A DNA stretch of 64,000 nucleotides from Rhodococcus tukisamuensis NBRC 100609 (GCF_001894985.1 NZ_BCXG01000005.1:186001-250000); one strand, 5' to 3'; counted from the first letter of the stretch, positions 34,846-43,688 are shown. Numbers and translations: made by a program. Notes: a model not told the origin generated them from the sequence alone.

Positions 34846-35469
34846 CTAACCCGCCTGGTCGACCGCCGACATGTCGCCAACGCCTGGCGTCCCGTCAGCG
34901 AGCGCGTAGCGCAGCAGCACCGCGCCCTTCGGAGAGGAGACGACCGGCTCGACGAGTCTGAGGTTCGTCGGAACCACCCCGTCGGTGAAGATCTTCTTCC
35001 CACCGCCGAGGAGGATCGGGTACACCCAGAGCGTGAGCCGGTCGAAGAGCCCCTGCGCGAACAGGGTCTGCACGAAGTCGAGGCTGCCGATGACGTGGAT
35101 CTCCGTGTGTCGGCCGCGCAGCTCACGGACCGCGGAGGAGACATCCGGACCGATCACCATCGAGTTGGCCCACTCGAGGTTGCGCGCCTGGCGCGATGCC
35201 ACGTATTTCGGGAGGCGGTTGAGCAGCCGCGCGATGCTCCCGTCCGCCTGCGGCCAGTACCCGGCGAATATGTCGTAGGTGCGGCGCCCGAGTAGCAGCG
35301 CGTCCATCCCCGCCATCCCGGAGGCGATCTGTTCGCCGACGACCTCGTCGATGAGAGGTGCCTGCCAGCCGCCGAACGCGAACCCGCCGTCGGTATCCTC
35401 GCCCGGCCCGCCAGGCGCCTGCGCGACGCCGTCGAGAGTGGTGAACAGGTCGATGCAGATGAGCCCCAT
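34846..35469 (-). CDS. Dihydrofolate-reductase-fold protein (RibD C-terminal domain family)
   Basis: A 207-residue RibD_C-type reductase. The N-terminal strand is followed by LDGVAQAPGG, the nucleotide-site region LLLGRRTYDIFAGYWP (about 59-74) and the strand/loop HVIGSLDFVQTLFAQGLFDRL; the closing motif PILLGGGKKIF is typical. Stand-alone members are NADPH-dependent reductases of unknown substrate, common in actinobacteria; this one is not a riboflavin enzyme. A 7-bp hairpin at 34826-34841 follows the stop. It is monocistronic. Confidence 0.88.
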   Translation of the reverse strand: MGLICIDLFTTLDGVAQAPGGPGEDTDGGFAFGGWQAPLIDEVVGEQIASGMAGMDALLLGRRTYDIFAGYWPQADGSIARLLNRLPKYVASRQARNLEWANSMVIGPDVSSAVRELRGRHTEIHVIGSLDFVQTLFAQGLFDRLTLWVYPILLGGGKKIFTDGVVPTNLRLVEPVVSSPKGAVLLRYALADGTPGVGDMSAVDQAG

Positions 35470-35674
35470 GTGCGCTCCGCCCCTGCCGGTCGTCGTTGCC
35501 CGTCGCCGTCGCCGTCGCCACGACGTGACGTGACATCAAGACTGCCACCCGATTCCCCGACGGAACAACCGGTGAACCCACCGGGAACAGTCAGAGCGAT
35601 CAACCCGAGGTCAATGTTGGCCTCGTCGGTGAGAACCGCGGTTCCGACGGGGCCGCGGCTGCAATGATCGAGGG

Positions 35675-36886
35675 GTGGTTCGACCGCACCCACCCCGTTC
35701 ACCGTTCGCCCGCCGCGATCCCGGCCCGGGCCGGGCCGGGCGGTACCGCGGGCGGGCGGTGATCGCGCTCTGCTGTGCGGCGACGATGACGGCCTGCGGT
35801 GCGCCGCGTCCGGACGGCACGGCGCCCTTTCCCACATTGGACGTCGTCACCGAGATCGCCGATCTCGACCATCCGTGGGACGTGGTGGCCGCCCCGGACG
35901 GCACCCTGCTGACCGGTGAGCGATCAGGACGCTTCGTCGTCAAGCGACCGGGCGGCTCGGCCCGCGAAGTGGTGGCGGCAGATCTGCCCGGCCTCGTCGT
36001 CGACCGCGAACTCGGCCTGATGGGGATCGCCCTCGCCCCCGACTTCGACGCCACCCGCACCATGTACTCCTGTCGCAGTTACGCGGCGGGCGGGGCCGTC
36101 GACATCCGGGTGCAGTCCTGGACCGTCGACGAGCACTGGACCGCACTCACCCCCACCGGCACCCTGGTCTCCGGGCTTCCCCTCAGCAGCCGCGGCCGGC
36201 ACGGCGGCTGCCGTCTCCTCCCCCTCCCGGACGGGACGCTGTTGATCGGCACCGGCGATGCCACCCAAGCGACGTCACCGCAGGACCCCAGCTCGCTCGG
36301 CGGCAAGGTGCTGCGGGTCGACGCCGCTACCGGGGCACCCGCCGCGGGCAACCCGTTCCCCGACAGCGCCGTCTACACCCTCGGACACCGCAACGTCCAG
36401 GGACTGACGATCCGACCGGGCACCGGGGAAATCTACTCCGTCGAGCAGGGCACGCACCGCGACGACGAGGTGAACCGGCTGGTCCCCGGCGGCAACTACG
36501 GATGGAACCCGGACGCCGGCGACGGCTTCTACGACGAATCCGTGCCGATGACCGACCCAGACCGGGTACCCGGGGCGATCGCGGCGGTGTGGAGTTCGGG
36601 TCCGGCCACCATCGCCACCGCCAGCGGGACGTTCGTCACCGGCCCGGGGTGGGGCGAATGGGACGGCGCCCTGGCCGTCGGCGTCCAGAAAGGCCGCAAG
36701 GTGCTGTTCCTCCGTCTCGCACCCGACGGTCGCAGTGTGATCGCCGAAACCGCGCCACCCGAACTGGCCGACGAGTACGGCCGGATCCGCACGGTCGTCG
36801 CCCAACCCGACGGGTCGCTGCTGGTGACCACCGACAACGGCGGCGACGACAAGGTGCTGCGGGTGACGGCCTCAACCGGGCGGTGA
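35675..36886 (+). CDS. PQQ-dependent glucose/sorbosone dehydrogenase-like lipoprotein
   Basis: A 403-residue exported beta-propeller of the soluble glucose dehydrogenase family. A long N-terminal region ends in a lipobox-like AATMTACG with Cys41. Typical motifs follow: DHPWDVVAAPDGTLLTGERSG (65-85), RELGLMGIALAPDF with the GL-x-GIA pattern, GHRNVQGLTI with the catalytic histidine, and EQGTHRDDEVNRLVPGGNYGW. It would oxidise sugars with PQQ at the cell surface, though many actinobacterial members have unknown partners. The start is a GTG at 35675; another GTG at 35759 would shorten the signal peptide to a more usual length. Confidence 0.88.
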   Translation: MVRPHPPRSPFARRDPGPGRAGRYRGRAVIALCCAATMTACGAPRPDGTAPFPTLDVVTEIADLDHPWDVVAAPDGTLLTGERSGRFVVKRPGGSAREVVAADLPGLVVDRELGLMGIALAPDFDATRTMYSCRSYAAGGAVDIRVQSWTVDEHWTALTPTGTLVSGLPLSSRGRHGGCRLLPLPDGTLLIGTGDATQATSPQDPSSLGGKVLRVDAATGAPAAGNPFPDSAVYTLGHRNVQGLTIRPGTGEIYSVEQGTHRDDEVNRLVPGGNYGWNPDAGDGFYDESVPMTDPDRVPGAIAAVWSSGPATIATASGTFVTGPGWGEWDGALAVGVQKGRKVLFLRLAPDGRSVIAETAPPELADEYGRIRTVVAQPDGSLLVTTDNGGDDKVLRVTASTGR

Positions 36887-36929
36887 TTCGGCACCGCCCG
36901 GCGTCCCTGTCACCGAAGCGCTGGTGGGT

Positions 36930-37564
36930 CGCACCGTCGTTGCCGGGACGAACTCGCCGGGCGTCGGATGCGCGACGAACTCGCCGATCGCGGTAAAGGC
37001 AGGAGAGGACCGGCATGCGTTGTTGGACGAGCTGCTGGTGATTGTTTTCGACCCGGTGATTGGCGACGAGGAGATCGGCGGCATGATCCGGGGCGAGCGG
37101 ACCGGGTGGGAGCGGCTGCGGGCCGCGGTGGCGCAGGCCGTACCGAGGCTGCCACGCGATCACGGCCACCTGGCCGCCATCGATGCCTCGTATTCGTACC
37201 TGCGGCAGTTCACCCCGGCGGTGTTGTCGTCGGTGCGGTTCGCCGGCGGTACCGCGGCGACCGAACTGTTGGTCGCGGTGGACGTGCTGCGGGAACTGAA
37301 CGCTACCGGCACCCGGAAGGTCCCCGAGGAGGCGCCGACCGGGTTCGTGCCCACCAAGTGGAGCAGATACCTCGACGAGGCCCGCAATCCGGCAACGGCA
37401 CCGCCTACCGGCACTACTGGGAGCTATGCGTGCTGCTCGGCCTGATCCACCGCCGATACCACGACCCCGACGACGACTCCAGCCTGGCCGATCTGGCCGA
37501 TGAGTACAGCGTCGGCCGCTCCACCATCCACCGCATCGTCAGCGGCACCGCCCCCAAGACGTAG
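36930..37564 (+). mobile_element. Tn3-family transposase fragment, frameshifted and truncated
   Basis: The first frame (to about 37385) encodes a middle segment of a Tn3 TnpA: LPRDHGHLAAIDASYSYLRQ, RELNATGTRKVPEEAP and TGFVPTKWSRYLDEA are characteristic. Similarity resumes in another frame (about 37391-37443) with GTAYRHYWELCVLLGL, so one frameshift is visible. After that the sequence switches to an unrelated HTH-like end (LADLADEYSVGRSTIHRIV) and stops at 37564. TnpA is about 1000 residues, so both ends, including the catalytic DDE residues, are gone. No terminal inverted repeats or resolvase were found. It is a dead remnant marking the left edge of the aromatic-oxidation patch. Confidence 0.8.
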
Positions 37565-37734
37565 GACCTGCTTCCTCGATCACGTCATTCATCAGGCAGA
37601 AGGCCGGAACTTCGTTGGATTCTCGGCGATTACTACCCGTACCCCGACACTTCGGCGATCAGCCTGTACTCGACGACGAAGCGGTCTCGCACCGCCAGCG
37701 GCCGGTTTCCGGGCTCGTGGTAATCGTCCGGAAG

Positions 37735-39129
37735 TCACACCCGCGAGCGCAGGTCCGTCGCGAGTTGTGTGACGGTTTCGGCCGCGCAGATGCGGTTGTC
37801 GCCGACGCCGCCGGACGCGCCTCGTTTCGCCCAGCCGACGACGTACAGTCCCTCGACCGGTTCGCCGGTGTCGTGGGAGATCACCTGTCCCCGCCGGTTG
37901 GGCACCACCCCGCGTGTGTCCAGTGGGACACCGTCGATCCGCTTGGTGGTGAACCCGGTGGCGCAGATCGCGGAGTTCGCGCGGAAGGCACGACCGGCCG
38001 TCGTCGTGACCTCGACGGCGCCGAGGTCGGTCTGTGCGAGGTCGGCCACCTCTTGTCCGAACGACAGGACGACGCGCAGGAGACCCGTGGCGTCGGCCGG
38101 CAGCCCGCGCATGCCGTGGACGTCGGTGGAAGGCAGGTGCGACAGCTCGCGTAGCAGCGAACCGTCCGCGCCGGCGCGGGGCACGCTACCGGCGCCGTCG
38201 ATCAGCACCTCGGTGTGTTCGAGGTCGAGAAGCTCGTAGAACGCAGACGGAGTGAACGAGGCTCCTGCCGGAGCCGACCTGGACAGGACCACCAGTTCTC
38301 TGACTTGTTCGCCCGCGGCAGCTCGGCGGCGGTTCTTCGCGACCCACCGGACGATGTCGAAGGCAACGTTTCCCGCGCCGATCACGATGCACGTGGGTCC
38401 GGCGGGCGCGGGCGGGGGAAACCCCGCGGACCCGCAGTTCTCGGCGACCAGGATGTCGATGGCCTGGCGGATTCCGCCGCCGGCGGAGGCGGGCCCGAGC
38501 TGGCGCGGCTGCGAGGCGCCACAGGCGAGAACAACGGCGTCGAATCTCGCCCGGAGTTCGTCGATCGAGATGTCCACGCCGACTTCGGTGTCGTGCACGA
38601 TCGTGACGCGGTCGTCGCGGAACGGCACGTCGAACAGCCTGATCATCGCGCGCACCCCGACGTGGTCGAGGGACACACCCCGGTGCAGCAGGCCCCCGAC
38701 GGTGTCGTACTGCTCGTAGACGGTGACACGGATCGACGTCGATCGCCGCAGGAGCTCGCGAACGGTGTACATCGCAGCCGGCCCCGACCCCACCACGGCG
38801 ACCTCGAGCCTGTCGCTCGGACTTGCCAGTGGCAGTTCGAAGACGGCGCGCGGTCGGGGGCGCGGCACGGCGGGGATCTGCGCAAAGAACTCCCTGTTGC
38901 GGGTGGCGTAGGGGCGCTCGGCCGGGGTCAGCGCATGCTCGGGTTTGATGGCCGAGGCCGGGCAGGCCTCGACGCATGCGGTGCAGTCGATGCACGAGTC
39001 GGGGTCGATGAAAAGCGTCTCGGCGGAGGCGAAGCCGTCCTCGCCGGGGGCGGGATGAATGCAGTTCTGCGGGCATACCCGCACGCACGAGGCATCCTTA
39101 CAGCAATTCCCCAGAATGACGTGGGTCAC
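37735..39129 (-). CDS. fprB: FprB-like ferredoxin-NADP reductase with N-terminal 7Fe ferredoxin domain
   Basis: A 464-residue fusion. Residues 1-70 form a bacterial 7Fe/8Fe ferredoxin (Cys9, Cys15, Cys19, Cys23 and Cys46, Cys49, Cys52, Cys56). The reductase follows with an FAD motif VVGSGPAA (112-119), the GGLLHRGVSLDH segment and an NADP motif VIGAGNVAFD. It is shorter than the about 575-residue M. tuberculosis FprB, mainly at the C-terminus. It starts 12 bases after the AurF-like gene, the same pairing as Rv0885-Rv0886, so it most likely delivers NADPH electrons to that diiron centre. Confidence 0.88.
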   Translation of the reverse strand: MTHVILGNCCKDASCVRVCPQNCIHPAPGEDGFASAETLFIDPDSCIDCTACVEACPASAIKPEHALTPAERPYATRNREFFAQIPAVPRPRPRAVFELPLASPSDRLEVAVVGSGPAAMYTVRELLRRSTSIRVTVYEQYDTVGGLLHRGVSLDHVGVRAMIRLFDVPFRDDRVTIVHDTEVGVDISIDELRARFDAVVLACGASQPRQLGPASAGGGIRQAIDILVAENCGSAGFPPPAPAGPTCIVIGAGNVAFDIVRWVAKNRRRAAAGEQVRELVVLSRSAPAGASFTPSAFYELLDLEHTEVLIDGAGSVPRAGADGSLLRELSHLPSTDVHGMRGLPADATGLLRVVLSFGQEVADLAQTDLGAVEVTTTAGRAFRANSAICATGFTTKRIDGVPLDTRGVVPNRRGQVISHDTGEPVEGLYVVGWAKRGASGGVGDNRICAAETVTQLATDLRSRV

Positions 39130-39141
39130 GACGACTCCTGC

Positions 39142-40029
39142 TCAGAGAAGGTTTGATTTTCGGTAGATCCATCGAGCGCCGAAATTCAGCAGTCCTTCTT
39201 TGCTCAGGAATTCGATGAACGGTTCCGCGGCCCTGCGGAACATGATGCGGTGGTGTTCGTTTCCGTCGATATTCGACCTCACGACGTCCCAGTCGAGACC
39301 GAGGGCGTCGTACACCCGCCGATTGACCAGTCCCTTGGCGACCAGGTGCGTTCCCACCGCGATGATCAGCGTGCTCACAAAGCGTCGGAAGCGGGAGATC
39401 CCGATCAATCGATCACGGATCTTCTGACGCGCGTACGCCATGTGCCTGGACTCTTCGACCACGTGAATGTAGGCCGCGCGGCGAATCGGTGCGGCGACGC
39501 CGTCGCTCGTCATCCAGTCACGCTGCATGACGTCGAAGATCTCTTCACCTGCTAGGACGACGCCGTACGCCACTTCGTCCCAGGCGATGTGGCGGAACAC
39601 CCAGCCGAAGAAGTCCAGCATGCGGTCACGCGGATAGAACTTCGATCCGATGCTTTCGACGGCGTTGGCAAACATCAACGAGTGCAGGTTCTCGTCCGCA
39701 CATTCGTTGAAGAGGAACTTGACGTCCGGTCGCGCCGGATTCGCACTGTGGCTCGCCCTCAGCAGTGCCACCTGCAGGCCCACCTCCAGCCAGATGCCGA
39801 CACCCAGGAACTGGGCCACTTCGCTTCTGGTGAGTCGGACGCGCTCCGCCTCGGACATGGCGTCCCACATCGGGGTGCCGAAGAGCGGTGACCACTCCGG
39901 TGTCATGCCGTGACGTTCGTCGTCGCCGGGTTCGGCCTGGCAGACCAGCGGACTCCGCGAATCGAAGGACAACCGCTTGGCGGATTCCAAAAGGGTCTTG
40001 AATATCGCGTCGCTTTCGGAAGCGGTCAT
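39142..40029 (-). CDS. AurF-like diiron oxygenase (p-aminobenzoate N-oxygenase family)
   Basis: A 295-residue all-helical protein with a complete diiron ligand set spaced as in AurF: Glu82 (IWLEVG), Glu113 and His116 (DENLHS), Glu162 (GEEIF), His189, Glu193 and His196 (YIHVVEESRHM). AurF-type enzymes oxidise aryl amines to nitro groups. It is the first gene of a unit with the FprB-like reductase. Base composition here is lower in GC than in the neighbouring core genes, in keeping with a transferred segment. The natural substrate is unknown. Confidence 0.87.
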   Translation of the reverse strand: MTASESDAIFKTLLESAKRLSFDSRSPLVCQAEPGDDERHGMTPEWSPLFGTPMWDAMSEAERVRLTRSEVAQFLGVGIWLEVGLQVALLRASHSANPARPDVKFLFNECADENLHSLMFANAVESIGSKFYPRDRMLDFFGWVFRHIAWDEVAYGVVLAGEEIFDVMQRDWMTSDGVAAPIRRAAYIHVVEESRHMAYARQKIRDRLIGISRFRRFVSTLIIAVGTHLVAKGLVNRRVYDALGLDWDVVRSNIDGNEHHRIMFRRAAEPFIEFLSKEGLLNFGARWIYRKSNLL

Positions 40030-40444
40030 CCTTCCCTACTCCTCAATTCGGTTGCAATCAGTATTCGATTCGATCACTGTCTCGATGCGGAACTGCAGGT
40101 TCCGGCTCGCACTCATTCGAGCACGGGACCACATACTCGGACACCGCCTGGGCGGCGCCTTGAACAAAGGAATAGGTTCTCTTTACTGTTTAGATACTGC
40201 CTGCGCAGTGTCGCCTGAATCATACGGGCGTTCGTGACCGGGTGACGTATTGGCACTCGGCAACATGCCGGACAGAAACCGCGCCGGCCCTCGCCAGGAC
40301 CGGCGCGGCGACAGGAGATGTCGATCGCCGGCCGACTCTCGCCGGAAGCGCAAAGCCGTCTGCCCTGCCATCAATTCGGCAAGCCATTCACATGGTCAGC
40401 AAACAGTTGGGATACCCAGAATTTAGGTGCCCTATAGTGACGCC
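40030..40444. other. Gene-free region between the AurF-like and MarR genes
   Basis: This 415-base AT-richer stretch holds the divergent promoters of the AurF-like gene and the MarR gene. A 9-bp hairpin CCGCGCCGG / CCGGCGCGG (40279-40287, 40300-40308) sits in the middle although no gene ends there, possibly a leftover terminator. Short frames inside are not coding-like. Confidence 0.45.
40407..40438 (+). promoter_or_regulatory. Candidate promoter for a leaderless marR transcript
   Basis: TATAGT at 40433-40438 ends six bases before the ATG at 40445, with TTGGGA at 40407-40412 as a poor -35 (20-base spacer). No ribosome site precedes the ATG, which suits leaderless initiation. A small palindrome TGGGATACCCA overlaps it (40408-40418). 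Confidence 0.4.
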
Positions 40445-40909
40445 ATGAGTTCGTCGGACCCTGCCAGCACTCCCAGACTCTCCGACCGTCCGGGATACGC
40501 CCTGGTCAGAGCGGCAATGAAGGTCCGCCAGTGTTATGCGGACACCCTGGCAGCGGCCGGACTGCTACCCAATCAGCACGCGATTCTCAGCACGCTGCAC
40601 GAGGCCGGTCCATGCAATCAGAAGGAACTCGCACTGCGAGTCGTGGTCAACCCCGCCGACATCGTGGCCTACCTCGACGGACTGCAGGATCGCGAATTCA
40701 TCGTCCGGGAGCGCGATCCCGCAGACCGTCGTCGTCAGATCGTGACGATCACCGATGCCGGCCTCGCGAAACTGATCGACGCGGATCGTGCACTTGACAG
40801 CGTCGAGACCGCGGTGTTCAGCGGCCTCTCCACCCAGGACCTCGCGTCCCTCAACAGGATTGCGGCCCGCGTGTACGACGCCGCGGACGCCGTGAACTCC
40901 ACGCGATAG
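40445..40909 (+). CDS. MarR-family regulator of the aromatic-oxidation patch
   Basis: A 154-residue MarR protein: helices at about 20-50, the recognition region QKELALRVVVNPADIVAYLDGLQDR (about 60-84) and the wing RERDPADRRRQIV (about 87-99). It converges on the extradiol dioxygenase gene, with 7 bases between stops. The ATG at 40445 lacks a clear ribosome site. It is the probable ligand-responsive repressor for one or both neighbouring catabolic genes. Confidence 0.88.
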   Translation: MSSSDPASTPRLSDRPGYALVRAAMKVRQCYADTLAAAGLLPNQHAILSTLHEAGPCNQKELALRVVVNPADIVAYLDGLQDREFIVRERDPADRRRQIVTITDAGLAKLIDADRALDSVETAVFSGLSTQDLASLNRIAARVYDAADAVNSTR

Positions 40910-40916
40910 GGCGGCG

Positions 40917-41858
40917 TCACCGCGGCGCGCCCGCAGCCGCGGCGACGAGGCCGTCTACGGCGATCGGCTTCACGATCCCCGGGACCCGCGACTTCGCGGC
41001 GTCGGAGAGCTTGTGCCCCCAGTAGCTCGGCCGGTTGTAGGTACGCGCGACCCAGCTCAGGTCGTCGACAGTGAGACCGCCGTGCCCGTACTCGATCTGC
41101 AGGCCCGACGGGCTTCCGATGTAGACCGAGGTCATAAGGTCGTTGGTGTGCCGGCCGAGTGACTGCATCACGTCGACGTCATGTTCGTCGACCAGGTCGA
41201 TCATTCTGCCCAGGTCGTCCAAGTGCTCAACCTCGAGCATCAGGTGATTGAAACCCACGTGGCCGGGATACTCCGACAGCGCGAGCGAGTGATGCCGGCC
41301 GTTGACGTGATAGAAGCGCACACCGACGTACTTCGTGTTGATCCGGTCGGACAGCCGGAATCCCAGGACGTCGACGTAGAACCTGTTGGCCTCCTCGATG
41401 TCCGGCACCTGGAACACGACGTGCCCGAGACCCTGGTCGCCGGTGACGAATCCACCGCGCATGGTCCGGCCGGTCGAGAAGGACAGTGGTGTCGCGGCCT
41501 TCCCCCAGGTCAGCTCGTGCCGGATCCCCCAGGGATCCTCGAACCAGGCCAACTCCGCCACCTCCCGCTCCTGGCACAGGCCGGGTTCGCCCGAGTACAC
41601 CGCGACCCCACGGGATTCGAGATGGTCGACAAAATCGTGCAGGTCGGTCTCGTTGGCCATCCCCCAACCCGCGTAACGGAACTCGTCCTCCGCTGCGGGG
41701 TGGACCGCAATTCGGTAGTTGATGTCGTCGACCGCGAGCCGGACCGCCCCGTCCGGCCCGTCGGGTGCGAGCATCGTGCCGAGAAGTCCCGTTCCGTAGG
41801 TCCGCCACTCCTCGGACCGCGGCGAGCCGATGCCGATGTAGGACAGCTCTTGAATCAT
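40917..41858 (-). CDS. Type I extradiol catechol dioxygenase (BphC/HsaC-like)
   Basis: A 313-residue two-domain vicinal-oxygen-chelate dioxygenase. The Fe(II) ligands can be read as His146 (GLGHVVF), His205 (GFNHLMLEV) and Glu256 (LQIEYG), nearly the BphC numbers 146/210/260. The N-terminal domain lacks metal ligands, as expected. It would cleave a bicyclic or substituted catechol next to the diol. The upstream hydroxylase and downstream hydrolase of a ring-cleavage pathway are not adjacent, so it may work with distant genes or be an orphan. The leader has a CCAA-ACGA-TTGG inverted repeat at about 41938-41949 as a candidate operator. Confidence 0.92.
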   Translation of the reverse strand: MIQELSYIGIGSPRSEEWRTYGTGLLGTMLAPDGPDGAVRLAVDDINYRIAVHPAAEDEFRYAGWGMANETDLHDFVDHLESRGVAVYSGEPGLCQEREVAELAWFEDPWGIRHELTWGKAATPLSFSTGRTMRGGFVTGDQGLGHVVFQVPDIEEANRFYVDVLGFRLSDRINTKYVGVRFYHVNGRHHSLALSEYPGHVGFNHLMLEVEHLDDLGRMIDLVDEHDVDVMQSLGRHTNDLMTSVYIGSPSGLQIEYGHGGLTVDDLSWVARTYNRPSYWGHKLSDAAKSRVPGIVKPIAVDGLVAAAAGAPR

Positions 41859-42039
41859 GTTGGCAACTCCTTCGTTCGGTGCGCCCGAGGACCGTCTCCG
41901 CCACTTCGGTGCTGTACGGAGGAAATTACATTGATAACCAAACGATTGGCAACCCTACCTATTTGCAGCTTGTTGCCTGCCCGCCGAATCGACGAAGTCC
42001 ACCGACCGGATCGTTTCGCGCGGCGGGCTGCACCACCGA

Positions 42040-42240
42040 CTACCGGTGGCCCCGCGCGAGGAGATGTCTCGCACTAGCCTCGAAGCCCTCGGGACTGAGC
42101 ACCTCGAAGGCAAAGGCATTGCGGCGAGGCGGTTCGTCGTGTTGAAAGCGAAGCTGACGGCGAGTGCGTCCTGGATCTGCTGGCGTGAGACACCGCCGGC
42201 GACCACGCGGGGTTGGCGACGGACCGAATGCGGCAAACCA
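42040..42240 (-). pseudogene. Frameshifted C-terminal fragment of an AhpD-like / CMD-family peroxidase
   Basis: Read on the minus strand, one frame gives VVAGGVSRQQIQDALAVSFA then FNTTNRLA, the signature end of a carboxymuconolactone-decarboxylase/AhpD-like protein. After the bases at about 42124-42120 the homologous sequence continues in another frame as NAFAFEVLSPEGFEASARH then LLARGHR and a TAG at 42042-42040. The N-terminal two thirds with the CxxC site are absent. It is a decayed remnant, not a working gene. Confidence 0.6.
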
Positions 42241-42362
42241 CCGGAATCACATTGCCCGCGCGCGGCGCCGCCGACGCTCGTGCCGTCCGGGTTCGATCCT
42301 GGCCCAGGCTGTCGATGCCGTCGAGCACGAAACCGATTCTTCAGTCCACCGGATCAGCCTGA

Positions 42363-43688
42363 CTACGCCAGCAGACCGGTCCGCCGGGCCAGCCAGTCCA
42401 GCTCGCCGGCCAGCGCGGGCGCCCACACCTGACCGGTGTGCCCGCCCGGCAGCTCGTAGTAGCGCACGTCCAGGCCGGCCGCGTGGGCCGCGGCGTACAT
42501 CCGCCGCTGCTGGGGCCGGTACTCCTCGTCGTCCGCGCCGGCCACGAACACGCCTGCCACACCCGGCAACCCGCGTCGGGCCAGTACGTCCCGGGCATTG
42601 ACCGCGGCGAACGCCACCTCGTCCCCGCCGAAGGTCGCCGCGACGGTGCCGGGGTGATCGCCCAGCGACGGCTCGTCCTGGCCGGAGATGTCCAGGAAGG
42701 TCGGGTACACGCCGGGATGGTTGGCGGACAACTGGATCGAGCAGGTCCCGCCGTACGAGTAGCCGCCGATCGCCCAGGCCCGCGGGTCCGTGTCCACCTG
42801 CAGGTTCTGCCCGATCCAGGCGGGCACGTCGACGGCCAGGTAGGTGTCGACGTTGCCCAGGTGCGAGTCCAGGCACAGCGGCTCGGCGTCCTGGGCGCCC
42901 AGCGCGTCGGGCACCACCACCACCGGCGCGAGTCCGTCGTGCGCGGCCGCGAACGCAGTCACCGAGTCGGCCAACCCGTTGCCGAGCCAGTCGTCCGGGC
43001 TGCCCGGGTTCCCCGCCACCAGCACCAGCACCGGCAGCACCGCGCGGGGCGAGTCCAGGTAGGCCGGCGGCAGGTACACCAGCGCAGGGCGCGCCGAGAA
43101 CCCGGACGCCGGCCCCGGGATCACCACGTGGGTCAGGACGCCGTCCGCGGTCCGCCGCACCGGCGGCTGCCAGACCCGCGACGTCGGCCACCCCGACTGG
43201 ACCCGCGGCTGCGGGCCCGGCACCGCCGCGAAGTCGACGACGTGGACGGTCGGCGGAGGGCGATGTCCGACGGCGGCACCGAGAGTCGGGAAGCTGCCGG
43301 TGTCCCTGTTGACGACCCCGGCGGCGGACACGCACACCGCCGCCGCGGCGAGGGCAGCCACGATCACCCGCCCGGGACGCGGGCCCCGGGCGAGAACGGC
43401 GACGGCCGCGAGAATCCCGAGCAGCGCGGCGACGACGGCGACGCAGTCCCACGCCGACAGTTGCAACGGCAACGGCCGGTAGGCCGCCCACACCGTGACG
43501 GCGATCCCAGCGGCTCCGGCGACCGTGGCGGCCGCGACCACAGCCAGCGCCCGCAGGCGCATCCGGCCGACCGCGACCAGCAGCCCCACCACGCCCAGCC
43601 CGCCGACCACCAGCATCGCGACCAACGCCCAACGGCCGGTGACCGACAGGTGTGACGCCGTGGTCAGCAGGTGATGGGCGGACTGCAT
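42363..43688 (-). CDS. Membrane-anchored esterase (esterase D / mycolyltransferase-like fold)
   Basis: A 441-residue protein with four N-terminal transmembrane helices (about 20-41, 46-70, 82-100, 107-125) and an extracytoplasmic alpha/beta-hydrolase domain of the putative-esterase family. The nucleophile elbow is GGYSYGG with Ser311, the acid is probably in VAGADDEEYRP, and the base is His in LPGGHTGQVW. Proteins of this design in mycolic-acid bacteria resemble mycolyltransferases and act on cell-envelope esters; the exact substrate is unknown. Its frame is on the minus strand, downstream of the propeller gene. Confidence 0.85.
   Translation of the reverse strand: MQSAHHLLTTASHLSVTGRWALVAMLVVGGLGVVGLLVAVGRMRLRALAVVAAATVAGAAGIAVTVWAAYRPLPLQLSAWDCVAVVAALLGILAAVAVLARGPRPGRVIVAALAAAAVCVSAAGVVNRDTGSFPTLGAAVGHRPPPTVHVVDFAAVPGPQPRVQSGWPTSRVWQPPVRRTADGVLTHVVIPGPASGFSARPALVYLPPAYLDSPRAVLPVLVLVAGNPGSPDDWLGNGLADSVTAFAAAHDGLAPVVVVPDALGAQDAEPLCLDSHLGNVDTYLAVDVPAWIGQNLQVDTDPRAWAIGGYSYGGTCSIQLSANHPGVYPTFLDISGQDEPSLGDHPGTVAATFGGDEVAFAAVNARDVLARRGLPGVAGVFVAGADDEEYRPQQRRMYAAAHAAGLDVRYYELPGGHTGQVWAPALAGELDWLARRTGLLA

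Noticed and set aside
37565-37734. Possible continuation of the transposon to the right of the TnpA fragment
   Set aside because: No open frame, inverted repeat or resolvase similarity could be seen in these 170 bases.
40279-40308. Hairpin as terminator of an unlisted gene
   Set aside because: The region is flanked by divergent genes and no coding frame ends at it.
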